64,000 nucleotides of DNA from Actinoplanes oblitus (GTDB lineage: Bacteria; Actinomycetota; Actinomycetes; Mycobacteriales; Micromonosporaceae), in NCBI RefSeq assembly GCF_030252345.1, contig NZ_CP126980.1:1015501-1079500 (forward strand). Reading direction: 5' to 3'. This document shows positions 41,490-50,500 of the stretch, piece by piece. Numbering within the stretch: position 1 is the first letter of the stretch; every line of letters starts with the position of its first letter. The notes beneath the pieces were generated by a model that saw only the letters and a program-made list of their open reading frames with translations, searched no databases and had not been told where the DNA came from. The position numbers and the translations under genes were made by a program.

Positions 41490-42386
41490 TCAGGCCGGAC
41501 CCCTCATCCGTGCCGTCTCCCCAGGCCGGCGCACCGATCGCGATCCACTCCCGTCGAGTGACCCAGCCCACATCGGTTGGCGGCGGCCCGCGTGCAGCCC
41601 GGACTCGATGGTGCCGCGGATCTCCTGCCGGCCCAGCCCGGCCGATCGGGCCGCCGCCGCCAGCTCACGGCGGACCGTGTCCGCGTCGAGCAGGCCCGCC
41701 CCGACGAACCGGCCCAGCGCGAACGCCGCCCGGTTCAGCGTGTCGTTACGGCAGCCCACCGCGGCGCCCGCCACCCGGTCGACGGCCGACTCCAGTGCCG
41801 TCTCGGCGTAGCGATCCGGGTGCGCGACCGGGTGCAGCGGCGCCGGCGGCGGCCCGGCGATCAGGTCACGCAGCGCCGGCGGGCTGACCGGCAGGCCGGC
41901 GCCGGGGCGGTGGATCCAGGTGTAACCGGCGCCGCCGGCGTGCCGGGAGGGCGGGGCCAGCACGTAGCCCCCGGCGCCGCGCCAGTCCAGGCCGGGGATC
42001 AGACGCACCCGGTTGCCGTAACCGGTGGGGTGGAACCACAGGTGACGGCCGCCCCCGCCGGTGCGCACCTGCGGGCCCGGCGGGATCTCGTTGCCGAGCA
42101 GGTGGCGCAGCCCGTGCCAGCCCTCCGCCGAGTCGACGTCCGCGACATCCATTACCACGCCGGTGCGCAGGCCGACGTTGGCCCGGGGCCAGTGCGCCCA
42201 CCAGAGCCGGATCCGGTGCGGGTCGGTGCTCGCCTCGGTCACGCCGTGCCGCAGCAGCGGATGCTTGCCGGGACTGTCGCAGCGCGCTCCTCGATGGCAG
42301 GAACAGACACCGCTCCGGTCAGGCGTGTGCACCGGCAGGACGGGGATGCCGTGCCGGGCGTAGGCCAGGGCAGCCGTGAGCGACAT
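41490..42386 (-). CDS. Bifunctional DNA primase/polymerase-domain protein
   Basis: The 298-residue protein has an N-terminal prim-pol domain: ARHGIPVLPVHTP, a CxC...CDSPGKHP zinc-like segment, WWAHWPRANVGLRTG, catalytic DVD in MDVADVDSAEGW, GGGGRHLWFHP and GGYVLAPPSRH. A C-terminal helical region (RNDTLNRAAFALGRFVGAG) follows. Prim-pols make primers and short DNA and are often in mobile elements, but single chromosomal copies are common in actinomycetes. ATG 42386 is overlapped by 68 bases of the preceding gene on the same strand. Confidence 0.85.
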   Translation of the reverse strand: MSLTAALAYARHGIPVLPVHTPDRSGVCSCHRGARCDSPGKHPLLRHGVTEASTDPHRIRLWWAHWPRANVGLRTGVVMDVADVDSAEGWHGLRHLLGNEIPPGPQVRTGGGGRHLWFHPTGYGNRVRLIPGLDWRGAGGYVLAPPSRHAGGAGYTWIHRPGAGLPVSPPALRDLIAGPPPAPLHPVAHPDRYAETALESAVDRVAGAAVGCRNDTLNRAAFALGRFVGAGLLDADTVRRELAAAARSAGLGRQEIRGTIESGLHAGRRQPMWAGSLDGSGSRSVRRPGETARMRGPA

Positions 42387-42813
42387 TAGAACAAGCGTAC
42401 GACGATTTCACCGGGCCGGCAGCGTCCGGATTCCCCGCGTCGGCGTGCGGCTGAAGCCGCGGGATCGCCCGCTTGCGGTGCATCCGCGCGGCCAGGCCGT
42501 GGGCCACCAGGCGGCTACCGCTTTCGTACGGCCGGAGCACCGGCACCATCGTCACGCCGAGCCGGGCCAGCCGATCCGCCAGGGACAGCGGCTGCTGCAC
42601 CGGGCCGGGCGGCTCCGGCACATGGCCGAAGTCCAGCGCCAGCATCTCGGTGCGCGGCGGCAGCTCGCGGAGCAGCGCGAGCACGCTGATCGCCGGGTTC
42701 AGCTCGACGATCGGCAGGACCCGGCCGGCCTCGTCGGCGGAGAGGTGGGCGAGCGCCGCGAACTCCCCGCGCCGTGGTCGAAGAATCGGTCGATAAGCCC
42801 CGTCGGGCGTCAT
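42319..42813 (-). pseudogene. Beta-family (T4-beta-protein-like) gene, truncated
   Basis: The first 110 residues match the start of Beta-family proteins: AYRPILRPRRGEFAALAHLS, then RVLPIVELNP and a later VPVLRPYESG strand. Complete members have about 350 residues; this frame ends after 164, and the last 50 residues are unrelated and run into the prim-pol start. A 3' deletion is likely. Beta-family proteins sometimes accompany restriction or abortive-infection genes, but function is not settled. It lies 36 bases after the helicase stop on the same strand. Confidence 0.55.
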
Positions 42814-42849
42814 AGCCCCACGGTAACCGGATTGCCGGTTGCCGGTGAG

Positions 42850-44145
42850 TTACACGCTGTATAAATGCGCGAGCATCGATTGGTTCGCCTCCCAGCCGTC
42901 CGGGAACTTGACCGGGACGTTCAGGTGCACGGGCTCGGTGGACGGGTGCGCGTCGAGCAGCTCGGGGATGCCGGAACGGGCCACCACCACGCAGGCGTGC
43001 CGGTGCCGCGAGGTGAGCACGCAGAGCCGCCCGGACTCCAGGTGGAACGCTGTCGCGTCGCGCCGGCCGGAGAGCGGGTGCAGGACGACGGTCAGGTCGT
43101 ACTCCCGGCCCTGGAGACGGTTGGCGGTGTCGACGGTGACGCCGGCCGCCTCCGGCGGGAGCAGCGCGCGGATCGCCGCCGCCTGGTCGCGGTGCGCGGC
43201 GCCGATGGCGATGCGGGTGGTGGTCAGCGAGCCGATGCCGGCCTCCGACTCGGTCACCCCGCCACGAGCCAGCGCCCGGGCGGCGAGCCGGGCACAGGCC
43301 GCGGCCGCCTCGGCGTCGGTGCGCACGGTGAACCGGGCGGGCAGCTCGTGCAGGCCCCAGCCGGTCGCCGCGGCGGTGTCCAGCACCTCGTCGAGCGGGG
43401 TCTCGGCGGGCCGCTCGAAGCGCAGCGCGCGGTCGCCCGGGCCGGTGCCGGAGCGGAAGCCGGTGAACGGGTAGAACGCCTCGGCGACCACCGGCGCGGC
43501 CGAGGCCGGCAGCCGCCAGGAGACCGGCAGCCGGTGCACCGGCAGCTCCGGGTTGTGCCGCAGCAGGACCGCCACGGCGCTCTGCATCGGATCCCAGGAC
43601 AGGCCGGTCCAGCGGTCCACCTCGACGGTGGAGAACGGGTCGAGCTGGCCGGGATCGCCGACGAACAGCGCCCGCTCGAACCGTGGCGCGACCCGCAGCA
43701 GCGCGTCCGACCGCATCTGATAAGCCTCGTCGACGATCGCCCACGGCCAGCTGCCCTCGGCCACGGTGGCCCATTTCGCCGCCGTGCCGATGGTGATCGC
43801 CGGAGACGCCAGATCGGGCACCTTGGCCGCGACCCGGCAGTTGGGGTGCTCCTTGACCCGGTCGGTGCGCTGATAGTCCACAGCGGAGAGGCGGCCGACG
43901 GTCACCTCGGGCGAACGCGTGCCGAGCCGCTCGATCAGGTCGTCGACCTGCTCGTTGGTCTGCGCCACGATCATCAGGGGCGCGCCCGTCGCGGCCAGCT
44001 CGCCGGCCGCGCGGACCACCAGCGTCGACTTGCCGGCGCCGGGCGGCGAGTCGACGACGACGCCCCGGTGCCGGCCGGAGCGGAGGTCGCCGAGCACCGC
44101 GGCGATCACGGTGGCGGCCTCCTCGGCCGGGCTGATCGAACTCAC
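42850..44145 (-). CDS. SF1 helicase (UPF1/Dna2-like core)
   Basis: The 431-residue protein is almost only a helicase core. Motif I is DSPPGAGKSTLVV (about residue 36), Ia VAQTNEQVDDLIERL, II AIVDEAYQM, III LFVGDPGQLDPF, IV/V IAIGAAHRDQAAAI and VDTANRLQGREYDLTVVLHP, and VI LCVLTSRHRHACVVVA. The N-terminal nuclease and barrel of Dna2-type enzymes are absent, while separate genes with those features lie at 36410-39249. GTG 44145 is the start with a weak ribosome site. It is divergent from a small hypothetical gene. Confidence 0.82.
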   Translation of the reverse strand: MSSISPAEEAATVIAAVLGDLRSGRHRGVVVDSPPGAGKSTLVVRAAGELAATGAPLMIVAQTNEQVDDLIERLGTRSPEVTVGRLSAVDYQRTDRVKEHPNCRVAAKVPDLASPAITIGTAAKWATVAEGSWPWAIVDEAYQMRSDALLRVAPRFERALFVGDPGQLDPFSTVEVDRWTGLSWDPMQSAVAVLLRHNPELPVHRLPVSWRLPASAAPVVAEAFYPFTGFRSGTGPGDRALRFERPAETPLDEVLDTAAATGWGLHELPARFTVRTDAEAAAACARLAARALARGGVTESEAGIGSLTTTRIAIGAAHRDQAAAIRALLPPEAAGVTVDTANRLQGREYDLTVVLHPLSGRRDATAFHLESGRLCVLTSRHRHACVVVARSGIPELLDAHPSTEPVHLNVPVKFPDGWEANQSMLAHLYSV

Positions 44146-44279
44146 CCCGGCACGGTAGCGCGGCCCACCGACAGAACCCGTCCGGCGGGGTCGTGCCCGG
44201 TGTCGCCGGACGCCGCCGGCCTTCGCCGGACAGCTCGTGCTCCCGGCCGGGTGTTTCGCTCGGTACGCTGCGTCCTGTC

Positions 44280-44651
44280 ATGGATCATCCGGACTGGACC
44301 TGGCCGATTGCCAAGCTGGCGGCGCTGCGGCTCGGCCGGCGGCTGGCGGTGCTGGTTCCGGCGTCCCAGCCGCACCGCTGGTCGTTCGTGCACATCGTGC
44401 CCAGTGGCGGGCCGGCCGACGAGGCCGCGCTCCGGGACGGCGCGGCGCGCAGCGACGCCGGTCGCAGCTTCCTGATCACCCAGTGGGAGTACGAAGCGGA
44501 CCGCCTGGAGGGCTACGACGAGGATCTCGGCGTGATCCGGCTGCGGCGCGCCGAGGCCGCCGACGAGTCGGAGCTGCTCGCGGTGCTGCGCGAGTGGCGG
44601 CTCCCGCCGGACGGTTTCGCCTATTCCTGGGACACCGTCGACCCCGGCTGA
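44280..44651 (+). CDS. Hypothetical protein
   Basis: The 123-residue protein was not recognised. It has alternating strand-like segments (RRLAVLVPASQPHRWSFVHI, RSFLITQWEYEADRLEGYDE) and ends SWDTVDPG. It is acidic and has no signal or membrane helix. ATG 44280 fits the typical N-terminus better than the open frame before it. It diverges from the helicase gene with 134 bases between starts. Confidence 0.6.
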   Translation: MDHPDWTWPIAKLAALRLGRRLAVLVPASQPHRWSFVHIVPSGGPADEAALRDGAARSDAGRSFLITQWEYEADRLEGYDEDLGVIRLRRAEAADESELLAVLREWRLPPDGFAYSWDTVDPG

Positions 44652-45740
44652 CCTGGGAACGGTATTCCGGGGCCGTTAGGCGCGACGATTGTCCGGACTG
44701 GTCGATCGGTGTGTGCCGGCCGTCTGATCGGCGGAGCCGTTGGTGCCGGAACGGGCGGTGCGCGCAGCCTCTCGGTGTCGCCGCCAATGCGGATCTTCCA
44801 GCCCTTTGCCGGACCGCCGATGAACGGACAGTCACCGGGTTATCGAGCTGGGGCAATCCGGACGGATGGTGCACGCCGAGGAGTATCGGTGCAGGCTGCG
44901 TGCCTGCGGGGTGCAGGGAGCGATTCCGCGCTTATTCGGTTCAGCCGCCAGCTTCGCCCGGGCGCGGTCCCGGATCGGGAATCGACGGGTCACGGTCCGT
45001 TTCCATTATGCTTTTCCCGGCCCTTTGTTCCGGCTCGGTTCTCCGCTGCTCTCCCATTCTTCCGGGCGTGTCCCCGCGGGCTTTTTCGTGGGCCGCGCCG
45101 AGGTTTCCCGCCGGCGTTCTCGTTCCTTTCCCGCGGCGGGCGGCGTCCGGGTGAGCCGGGCGTCGCGGTCGCGGGGAGGCGCCGAGATCGCAGAGGCCGT
45201 CCGGCGGCTTTTTGATCTCCGAACAGGTGTTCTGACGGGTATCCGACAGTTGGCTGTCTCGAGTTGCGCGGAGGTCGGGGGTTTGCCGGGTTGCGCGCCG
45301 CGCCGACCGGGTGTGTGGATCTAGCTGCAAGGCGGAGGCGATCCCTGGAACGGGCTTGCAGCCCGGTGCTCCTCGGCGGAGCCCGCGACCCGTTGGCCGT
45401 CGATCCGGCGGGGCCGCAGGTCGTGAAGTGTTTGATCATGCGGATGCGGAAGTGTTCGCCGCTTTGTCACGGATCGGAAATAAGCCCGAGGTTCAATATC
45501 GGGTACGGAGGAATAGGGAAACCGTCTTGCAACTTGCGCGTGCGGTTCGCCGCGCAAGTTGCAGGTTTCGCCCCCTCTCGGCTCGATGCCCCGGCGCGGT
45601 GGCCGACCTTTGATCGATGCGCGCGATTTCATTCATGTTGATTTTTATTGATCTCGTTGCGGCCCCTTCCAGTCGATCATCGGAAGTGCAACTCTTCTAG
45701 CCAGCAGTGACGTCGACATCACGGACGGTGGTGGTGGGGA
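44652..45740. other. 1.1-kb stretch without a supported gene
   Basis: Open frames occur on both strands, but none has a known domain, a ribosome site and consistent third-position GC bias; base composition is lower in GC than the neighbours from about 45.4 kb on. Two structures stand out: a 12-bp perfect inverted repeat at 45529-45562 and a possibly folded GC-rich segment at 45349-45394. It may contain RNA genes, control regions or decayed DNA. Confidence 0.45.
45529..45562. repeat. 12-bp perfect inverted repeat (hairpin)
   Basis: GCAACTTGCGCG (45529-45540) pairs with CGCGCAAGTTGC (45551-45562) over a 10-nt loop; with flanking bases the stem extends to about 15 bp. It has no long T-run after it. 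It may be a terminator, an operator or part of an RNA. Confidence 0.65.
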
Positions 45741-46409
45741 ATGCGTCCAGACGTTCTCGTCGGTCCGAGCGATTGGCTGGTCGACCAGTTCGGCGACAGG
45801 ATCGCCGACGAGCTGTGGACTCGGGTGCCAGAGGCCCTGAGCACGGCTATCGACCGTGAGGTGCACGCACGCCCGGCCATGACCCAGACCGTGGAGCGCG
45901 TGCTGGGTAATCCGCGTTGGGCGTTGCCCTATGAGGAACTCGTGCTCTTCCTCGGTACCTTGCCGGGTGCCGAGATCATCAGCGTCCCCAAGTCGGTCTA
46001 CCAGCTGGTCCTCATCAACGGGCACGTCGTGGTCCCGTGGTGCTACGGCCAGTCGGCGCGGCTCTCGATGGCCGATGCCGAGGTGGGCCGCTCGTTCGGC
46101 CGGCTCGCCCGTGAGCTGCTCGGCCGGTTCGGGCCGCCGTGGCGGCGCTCGCCGGTCGAGGCACCCCTCCCGCTGGACTCGGTCGACGAGCGGGAGGTCG
46201 CCAAGATCTGCGCGGCCATCGCCCGGATCGAGCCCAAACCGGAAGTGGTGATCGCGGGCTACGCGGGTGCGCCCAACCTGGGCCTGCTCCGCGCCTGCCT
46301 GGGCGAGGTCAAGTCCACCGACAACGGGACGCTGAACTGGAGCCACCTCGACGACTTGCCGCTGCCGCCTCCGGTCATCCCGCGACCTCGGCGCATGCAG
46401 TTCCCCTGA
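45741..46409 (+). CDS. Hypothetical protein
   Basis: The 222-residue protein has no recognised family. It starts MRPDVLVGPSDWLVDQFGDR after GGTGGGG and has a central LINGHVVVPWCYG strand pair, followed by AEVGRSFGRLARELLGRFGP and a Pro-rich basic end (PLPPPVIPRPRRMQF). Codon use is normal for the genome, supporting a real gene. No membrane helix or signal is seen. It stands alone after a 1.1-kb gene-free stretch. Confidence 0.65.
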   Translation: MRPDVLVGPSDWLVDQFGDRIADELWTRVPEALSTAIDREVHARPAMTQTVERVLGNPRWALPYEELVLFLGTLPGAEIISVPKSVYQLVLINGHVVVPWCYGQSARLSMADAEVGRSFGRLARELLGRFGPPWRRSPVEAPLPLDSVDEREVAKICAAIARIEPKPEVVIAGYAGAPNLGLLRACLGEVKSTDNGTLNWSHLDDLPLPPPVIPRPRRMQFP

Positions 46410-46629
46410 GCGAGCCGGGCGCCGCCGATCGGGCGTCGCTCGCGCGGGGTGCCGTTCGCTCTGAGCTTCCGCCAGCGGCGGGCCGGAGCCGCCCGGTGGA
46501 TGCCGCCCGCCCGCCCTGGGCGGCGTCCACCGGTTCCGTCTCGTGCGTGGTCTCCTCTCGCCCAGCGGCCGGCCGTGCCACCCCCTAGGTTGGCGGAGGT
46601 ACGAGCCGACGACTCGGGGGCGATGGTCG

Positions 46630-47409
46630 ATGACAGCGGTCTCTTCGTTCGTGGTCACCGGCGGTGGCGGTGGCATCGGCCGGGCGGTCGCCGACCGTCT
46701 GCTCGGCGACCGCGACCTGGTGGTCGTCCTGGATCGCGACCCGGCGGCCCTGGGCTGGATCGACGGGCACCCGAGCGGCTCGCGAATCATCCCGGTGCTG
46801 GGGGACGCCACCGACCAGGCCGTCGCCGAGCGCGCCGCCCGGACCGCGGCCTCGGCCGCCCCGCTGCGCGGCTGGGTCAACAACGCCGCGGTCTTCCCGG
46901 TGGCCTGGTTGCACGAGACCCCGGCCGTCGAGGTGAGCCGGCTGATCCGGCGCAACCTCGACCTGACGCTCACCGGCTGCGCCGCGGCGCTGGGCACCTT
47001 CCTGTCCGCCGGCACCGGTGGCGCCATCGTCAACATCTCCTCGCACCAGGCGCAGCGGGCGGTGCGCGGCGCCCTGCCCTACGCCACGGCGAAGGCCGCC
47101 ATCGAGGGCTTGACCAGGGCGCTGGCCGTCGACTACGGGCAGTTCGGGGTACGGGTGAACGCCCTGGCACTGGGGTCGATCGCCACCGAGCGGTCCGCGG
47201 CGTACCTCGGGAATCTGCCGGAGGCGGACCGCCTCGCCTTTCACCGGGAGATCGGCCGGCTGCAGCCGCTCGGGCGGATGGGGCGGCCGGACGAGGTGGC
47301 CGAGGTGGTCGCCTTCCTGGTCTCCGAGGCGGCCGGGTTCGTCAACGGCGCGATCATTCCGCTGGACGGCGGCCGGTCGGCGGTCGGCCGCGATCCGGAG
47401 GAGGCCTGA
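46630..47409 (+). CDS. Short-chain dehydrogenase/reductase
   Basis: The 259-residue protein has the SDR fold: cofactor motif FVVTGGGGGIGRAVADRLL, the LDRD acidic end of strand 2 (suggesting NAD), NNAAVF, catalytic Ser in NISSHQA and YATAK. The C-terminus ends with the normal FVNGAIIPLDGG. It is an NAD(P)-dependent oxidoreductase of unknown substrate. ATG 46630 precedes the Rossmann strand by the usual distance. Confidence 0.88.
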   Translation: MTAVSSFVVTGGGGGIGRAVADRLLGDRDLVVVLDRDPAALGWIDGHPSGSRIIPVLGDATDQAVAERAARTAASAAPLRGWVNNAAVFPVAWLHETPAVEVSRLIRRNLDLTLTGCAAALGTFLSAGTGGAIVNISSHQAQRAVRGALPYATAKAAIEGLTRALAVDYGQFGVRVNALALGSIATERSAAYLGNLPEADRLAFHREIGRLQPLGRMGRPDEVAEVVAFLVSEAAGFVNGAIIPLDGGRSAVGRDPEEA

Positions 47410-47414
47410 CCGGC

Positions 47415-47488
47415 GGCTCCGGGATGCCGGTGACCGGGAGGGCTCCGGGATGCCGGTGACCGGCGGGGCTCCGGGATGCCGTGACCGG
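47415..47488. repeat. Three 26-bp tandem repeats
   Basis: GGCTCCGGGATGCCGGTGAC followed by CGG occurs at 47415, 47441 and 47467 (the third lacks one G), with 3-nt linkers. They lie just after the SDR stop and before the helicase gene promoter region. Confidence 0.8.
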
Positions 47489-47550
47489 CGGCGAAAAGGC
47501 GCGGCGAACCGTACTCACCGGTTGGCGGTGGCGGCTCTAGACTTCACGGG

Positions 47551-50500
47551 ATGGAGTCGCCCACGACGATCCGGGACCGGGCTGTCGCGGTCGCCGACTA
47601 CCTGCTCGCGGTGCGCGCGCAGCTGGACCGCCCGCCCCGCACCGTGCCCGCCGACGCGCACTGGCTCGACGCGCTGCCGGCGCATCCGGACTGCCGGCTC
47701 GGTCCGGGCGCGGACGGCACGTCCTGGCTGCGCGTCGGCCGTCCCGAGCTACCGCCTCCGGTGACCGTCCCGGCCGCCCTCCGCCGCCGCCTGCGTGGCG
47801 AGATCACCGCCACCGCCGAACCGGCCACCGAGAGCGGCCCGCCCCGGCGGAGCGCCGTCGGCGACCTCGACAGGAGCGGCTCCGGCGAGGCCGGGACCGG
47901 GCCGGCCGGTGCCGGACGCGTCGGTGGACCGAGCGCACCCGGCAGGGACGGGACCGGGCCGGCCGGTGCCGGGGCCGGCGCGACCGGGGCCGGGACCGGC
48001 GAGGCCGGGGACGGGGCCGGCGCGGCCGGGGACAACGGGCGGGCGAGCGTGGACGGGGCGGCGCCGGACGACTTCACGGTCTGGCGGGATCAGACCTGGC
48101 GTCCCTGGTCGCTGCTCACCGCCGCCGCCGAGCAGACCCGTGACCTGCACCGCAAGCTCTTCGACCGGATGCATCAGCTGGACATGGCCGCCGCCACCGA
48201 GTTGGTCTGGGGACACGGCATCCTGGAGACCACCGTCGACGGCACCCGGGTCCGTTACCCGTTGGTCGCCACCCCGGTCCTGATCGAGTACGACCCGGAT
48301 CGCGCGCTGATCGCTGTCTCCCCGGCCGGCCCGTCCCGGCTGCAGACCGACGCGCTGCACGGTCTCGACGAGCGGCACCTGGCCCAGCTCCAGGGGCTGG
48401 CCGGCCCGGGCGGGGTGGTCGAGGTCGACCTGTGGAACGAGTTCGAGCGCCGGGAGTTCTTCGAGCGCGCGCTGACCCGTCTCGGTCACGACCGCGTGGT
48501 GGTGGCTGCCGGCGACGACCGGCCCGCGACCGCTTTCGTCCGGGACACCGCTGTGCTTTTCGCCCGTCCGCGCCAGCGCCAGCTGCGTGGCTTCCTGGAG
48601 AACCTGCGCAACCGGCTCACCGCCGGCCGGGCCACCGAGGGGGTCGGCGCGCTCGCCGCGATCCTGGCTCACGAGCCGAGCCGGCTCGCCATGCCCGACG
48701 ACCACCCGGAGACCTGGCACCGGGTCGGCGAGCGGCTGCTCATGCCACTGCCCACCAACGCGGCACAGGAGTCGATCGCCCGCCGCCTGGCCCAGCACCG
48801 CAACGTCGTCGTGCAGGGCCCGCCGGGCACCGGCAAGACGCATACCATCCGCAACCTGATCTGCCACCTGATGGCGAACGGCAAGCGGGTCCTGGTCGTG
48901 GCGCAGAAGGAGGAGCCGCTCCGGGTGCTGCGGGACGGCCTGCCGGAGGAGGTGCGGGCGCTCTGCCTCGCGGTTCTCGGGCGCAGCACCGACCAGCTGG
49001 TCCAGTTGCAGCTCGCCGCCCGGGAGCTCTCCGACCGGGCCGCCACGCTGGACTCCGACGCCGAGGCGCGCCGGGTGGACCGGCTCACCCGCAACCTGGA
49101 GGAGGCCGAGCGTGAGCTGGCCGCCGCGCTGGCCGGGCTGCGGCTGATCGCCGAGAGCGAGGCGGCGACCTATCAGATCGGCGGGGTCAGCCTGTTGCCG
49201 GCCGAGGTCGGCGCCTGGTTGCGGGAGCGGGCGGCCGCGCACGGCGGCATCCCGGACCCGGTCGCCGGTCCGCCGCCGCTGACCATCGAGGACTTCGGCA
49301 CGCTGCTGAAACTCGCGGCCCGGCTGACGCCGGAGGATCGGGCGGCCGCGATGCGGCCGCTGCCGGAGATCATGGACCTGCCGGACGCCGCCACGGTGGC
49401 GGCCCATCGGGCCGAGATCGCCGCGGCGCGGGAGCGTCTGTCCCGGTTGGCCGACCAGGGCGTCGATCTTTCTTCGGTACGCCGTGAGCAGCGCCCGTCA
49501 CACGTCGAGCTGATGAGCGACCTGGCGGAGGCGGTGTCCTGGCTGCGCCGCCGCGAGGGCACCTGGACCGACCGGCTCGGCCGGCTGATGGACGACCAGC
49601 ACTGGCGCACCATGTGGGCCGATCACGTGGCCACCGTCGCCGGGCTGCTCGACGAGCTGGCGGCCGGCGCCAAGCAGCAGGCCGGGCACCGGGTGGTCAT
49701 CGGCGAGTCCCTGCTGGCCGAGCCGAAACTGCTGCTCACCAGGCTGGCCGAGATCCGGCTCCGGTTCGCCGCGGGCAAGGGGCTGAGCCGGCTGTTGCAG
49801 GCCGGGCTGTTCCGGATCGCCGAGGAGATCCGGGTGGACGGCGAGCCGATGCGCACCGTCGAGGACGTCGACCTGGTGGCCGCCCGGGTTCGCCGGGCCC
49901 AGGCGCACCGCCGGCTCGGCGACGTGTGGGCGGACTGGGTGGAGCGGCTGCGGATCGACGAGCCGACCGGCGGCTGGACCGATCCGGAGGTGTGGGCCGG
50001 CGCGTTGCTCGCCGAGGCCGCCCAGTCGCTCGAGTTCGACCTGCGGCGCTGGCCCACGCTGGTGGAGCGGGTGACGGCGCGCGTACCCCAAATCGATCTT
50101 GAATTGGACGGCGGGCGACTGGCGGCGGTGGCCGGGCTGCTGGACGGCGCCGCCGAGGTCTTCGTCGTGGATCAGGGACTCGCCGAGGAGCGGGCGGTCG
50201 CCGAGCGGCTGGCCCGGTGGCCGGAGCTGGCTGAGGCGTGGGCGAGTCTGGACGGGTGGGACGAGGCGGTCGCCGAGGTCCGCCGGGTGGCCCTGTTGCA
50301 GCCGGATGTGCTGCGCTTCCACGCCTTGCACGACCGGCTGGCGGGTGCCGCCCCGGAGTGGGCCGCCAAGATCGCCACGGGGGAGCACCCGGTCGTCTCC
50401 GGGCAGGCCTGTCTGGACGCCTGGGAGTGGCGGCGGGCGCAGACCTGGTTCGACAAGATGGTCGGCGACGTGGATCCGGCGCTGCTGAGCCGGCGGGTGG

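Noticed and set aside
44866..45324. 152-codon plus-strand frame in the 1.1-kb gap
   Set aside because: No family similarity, unusual Arg/Cys/Phe composition and several overlapping frames of similar length on both strands.
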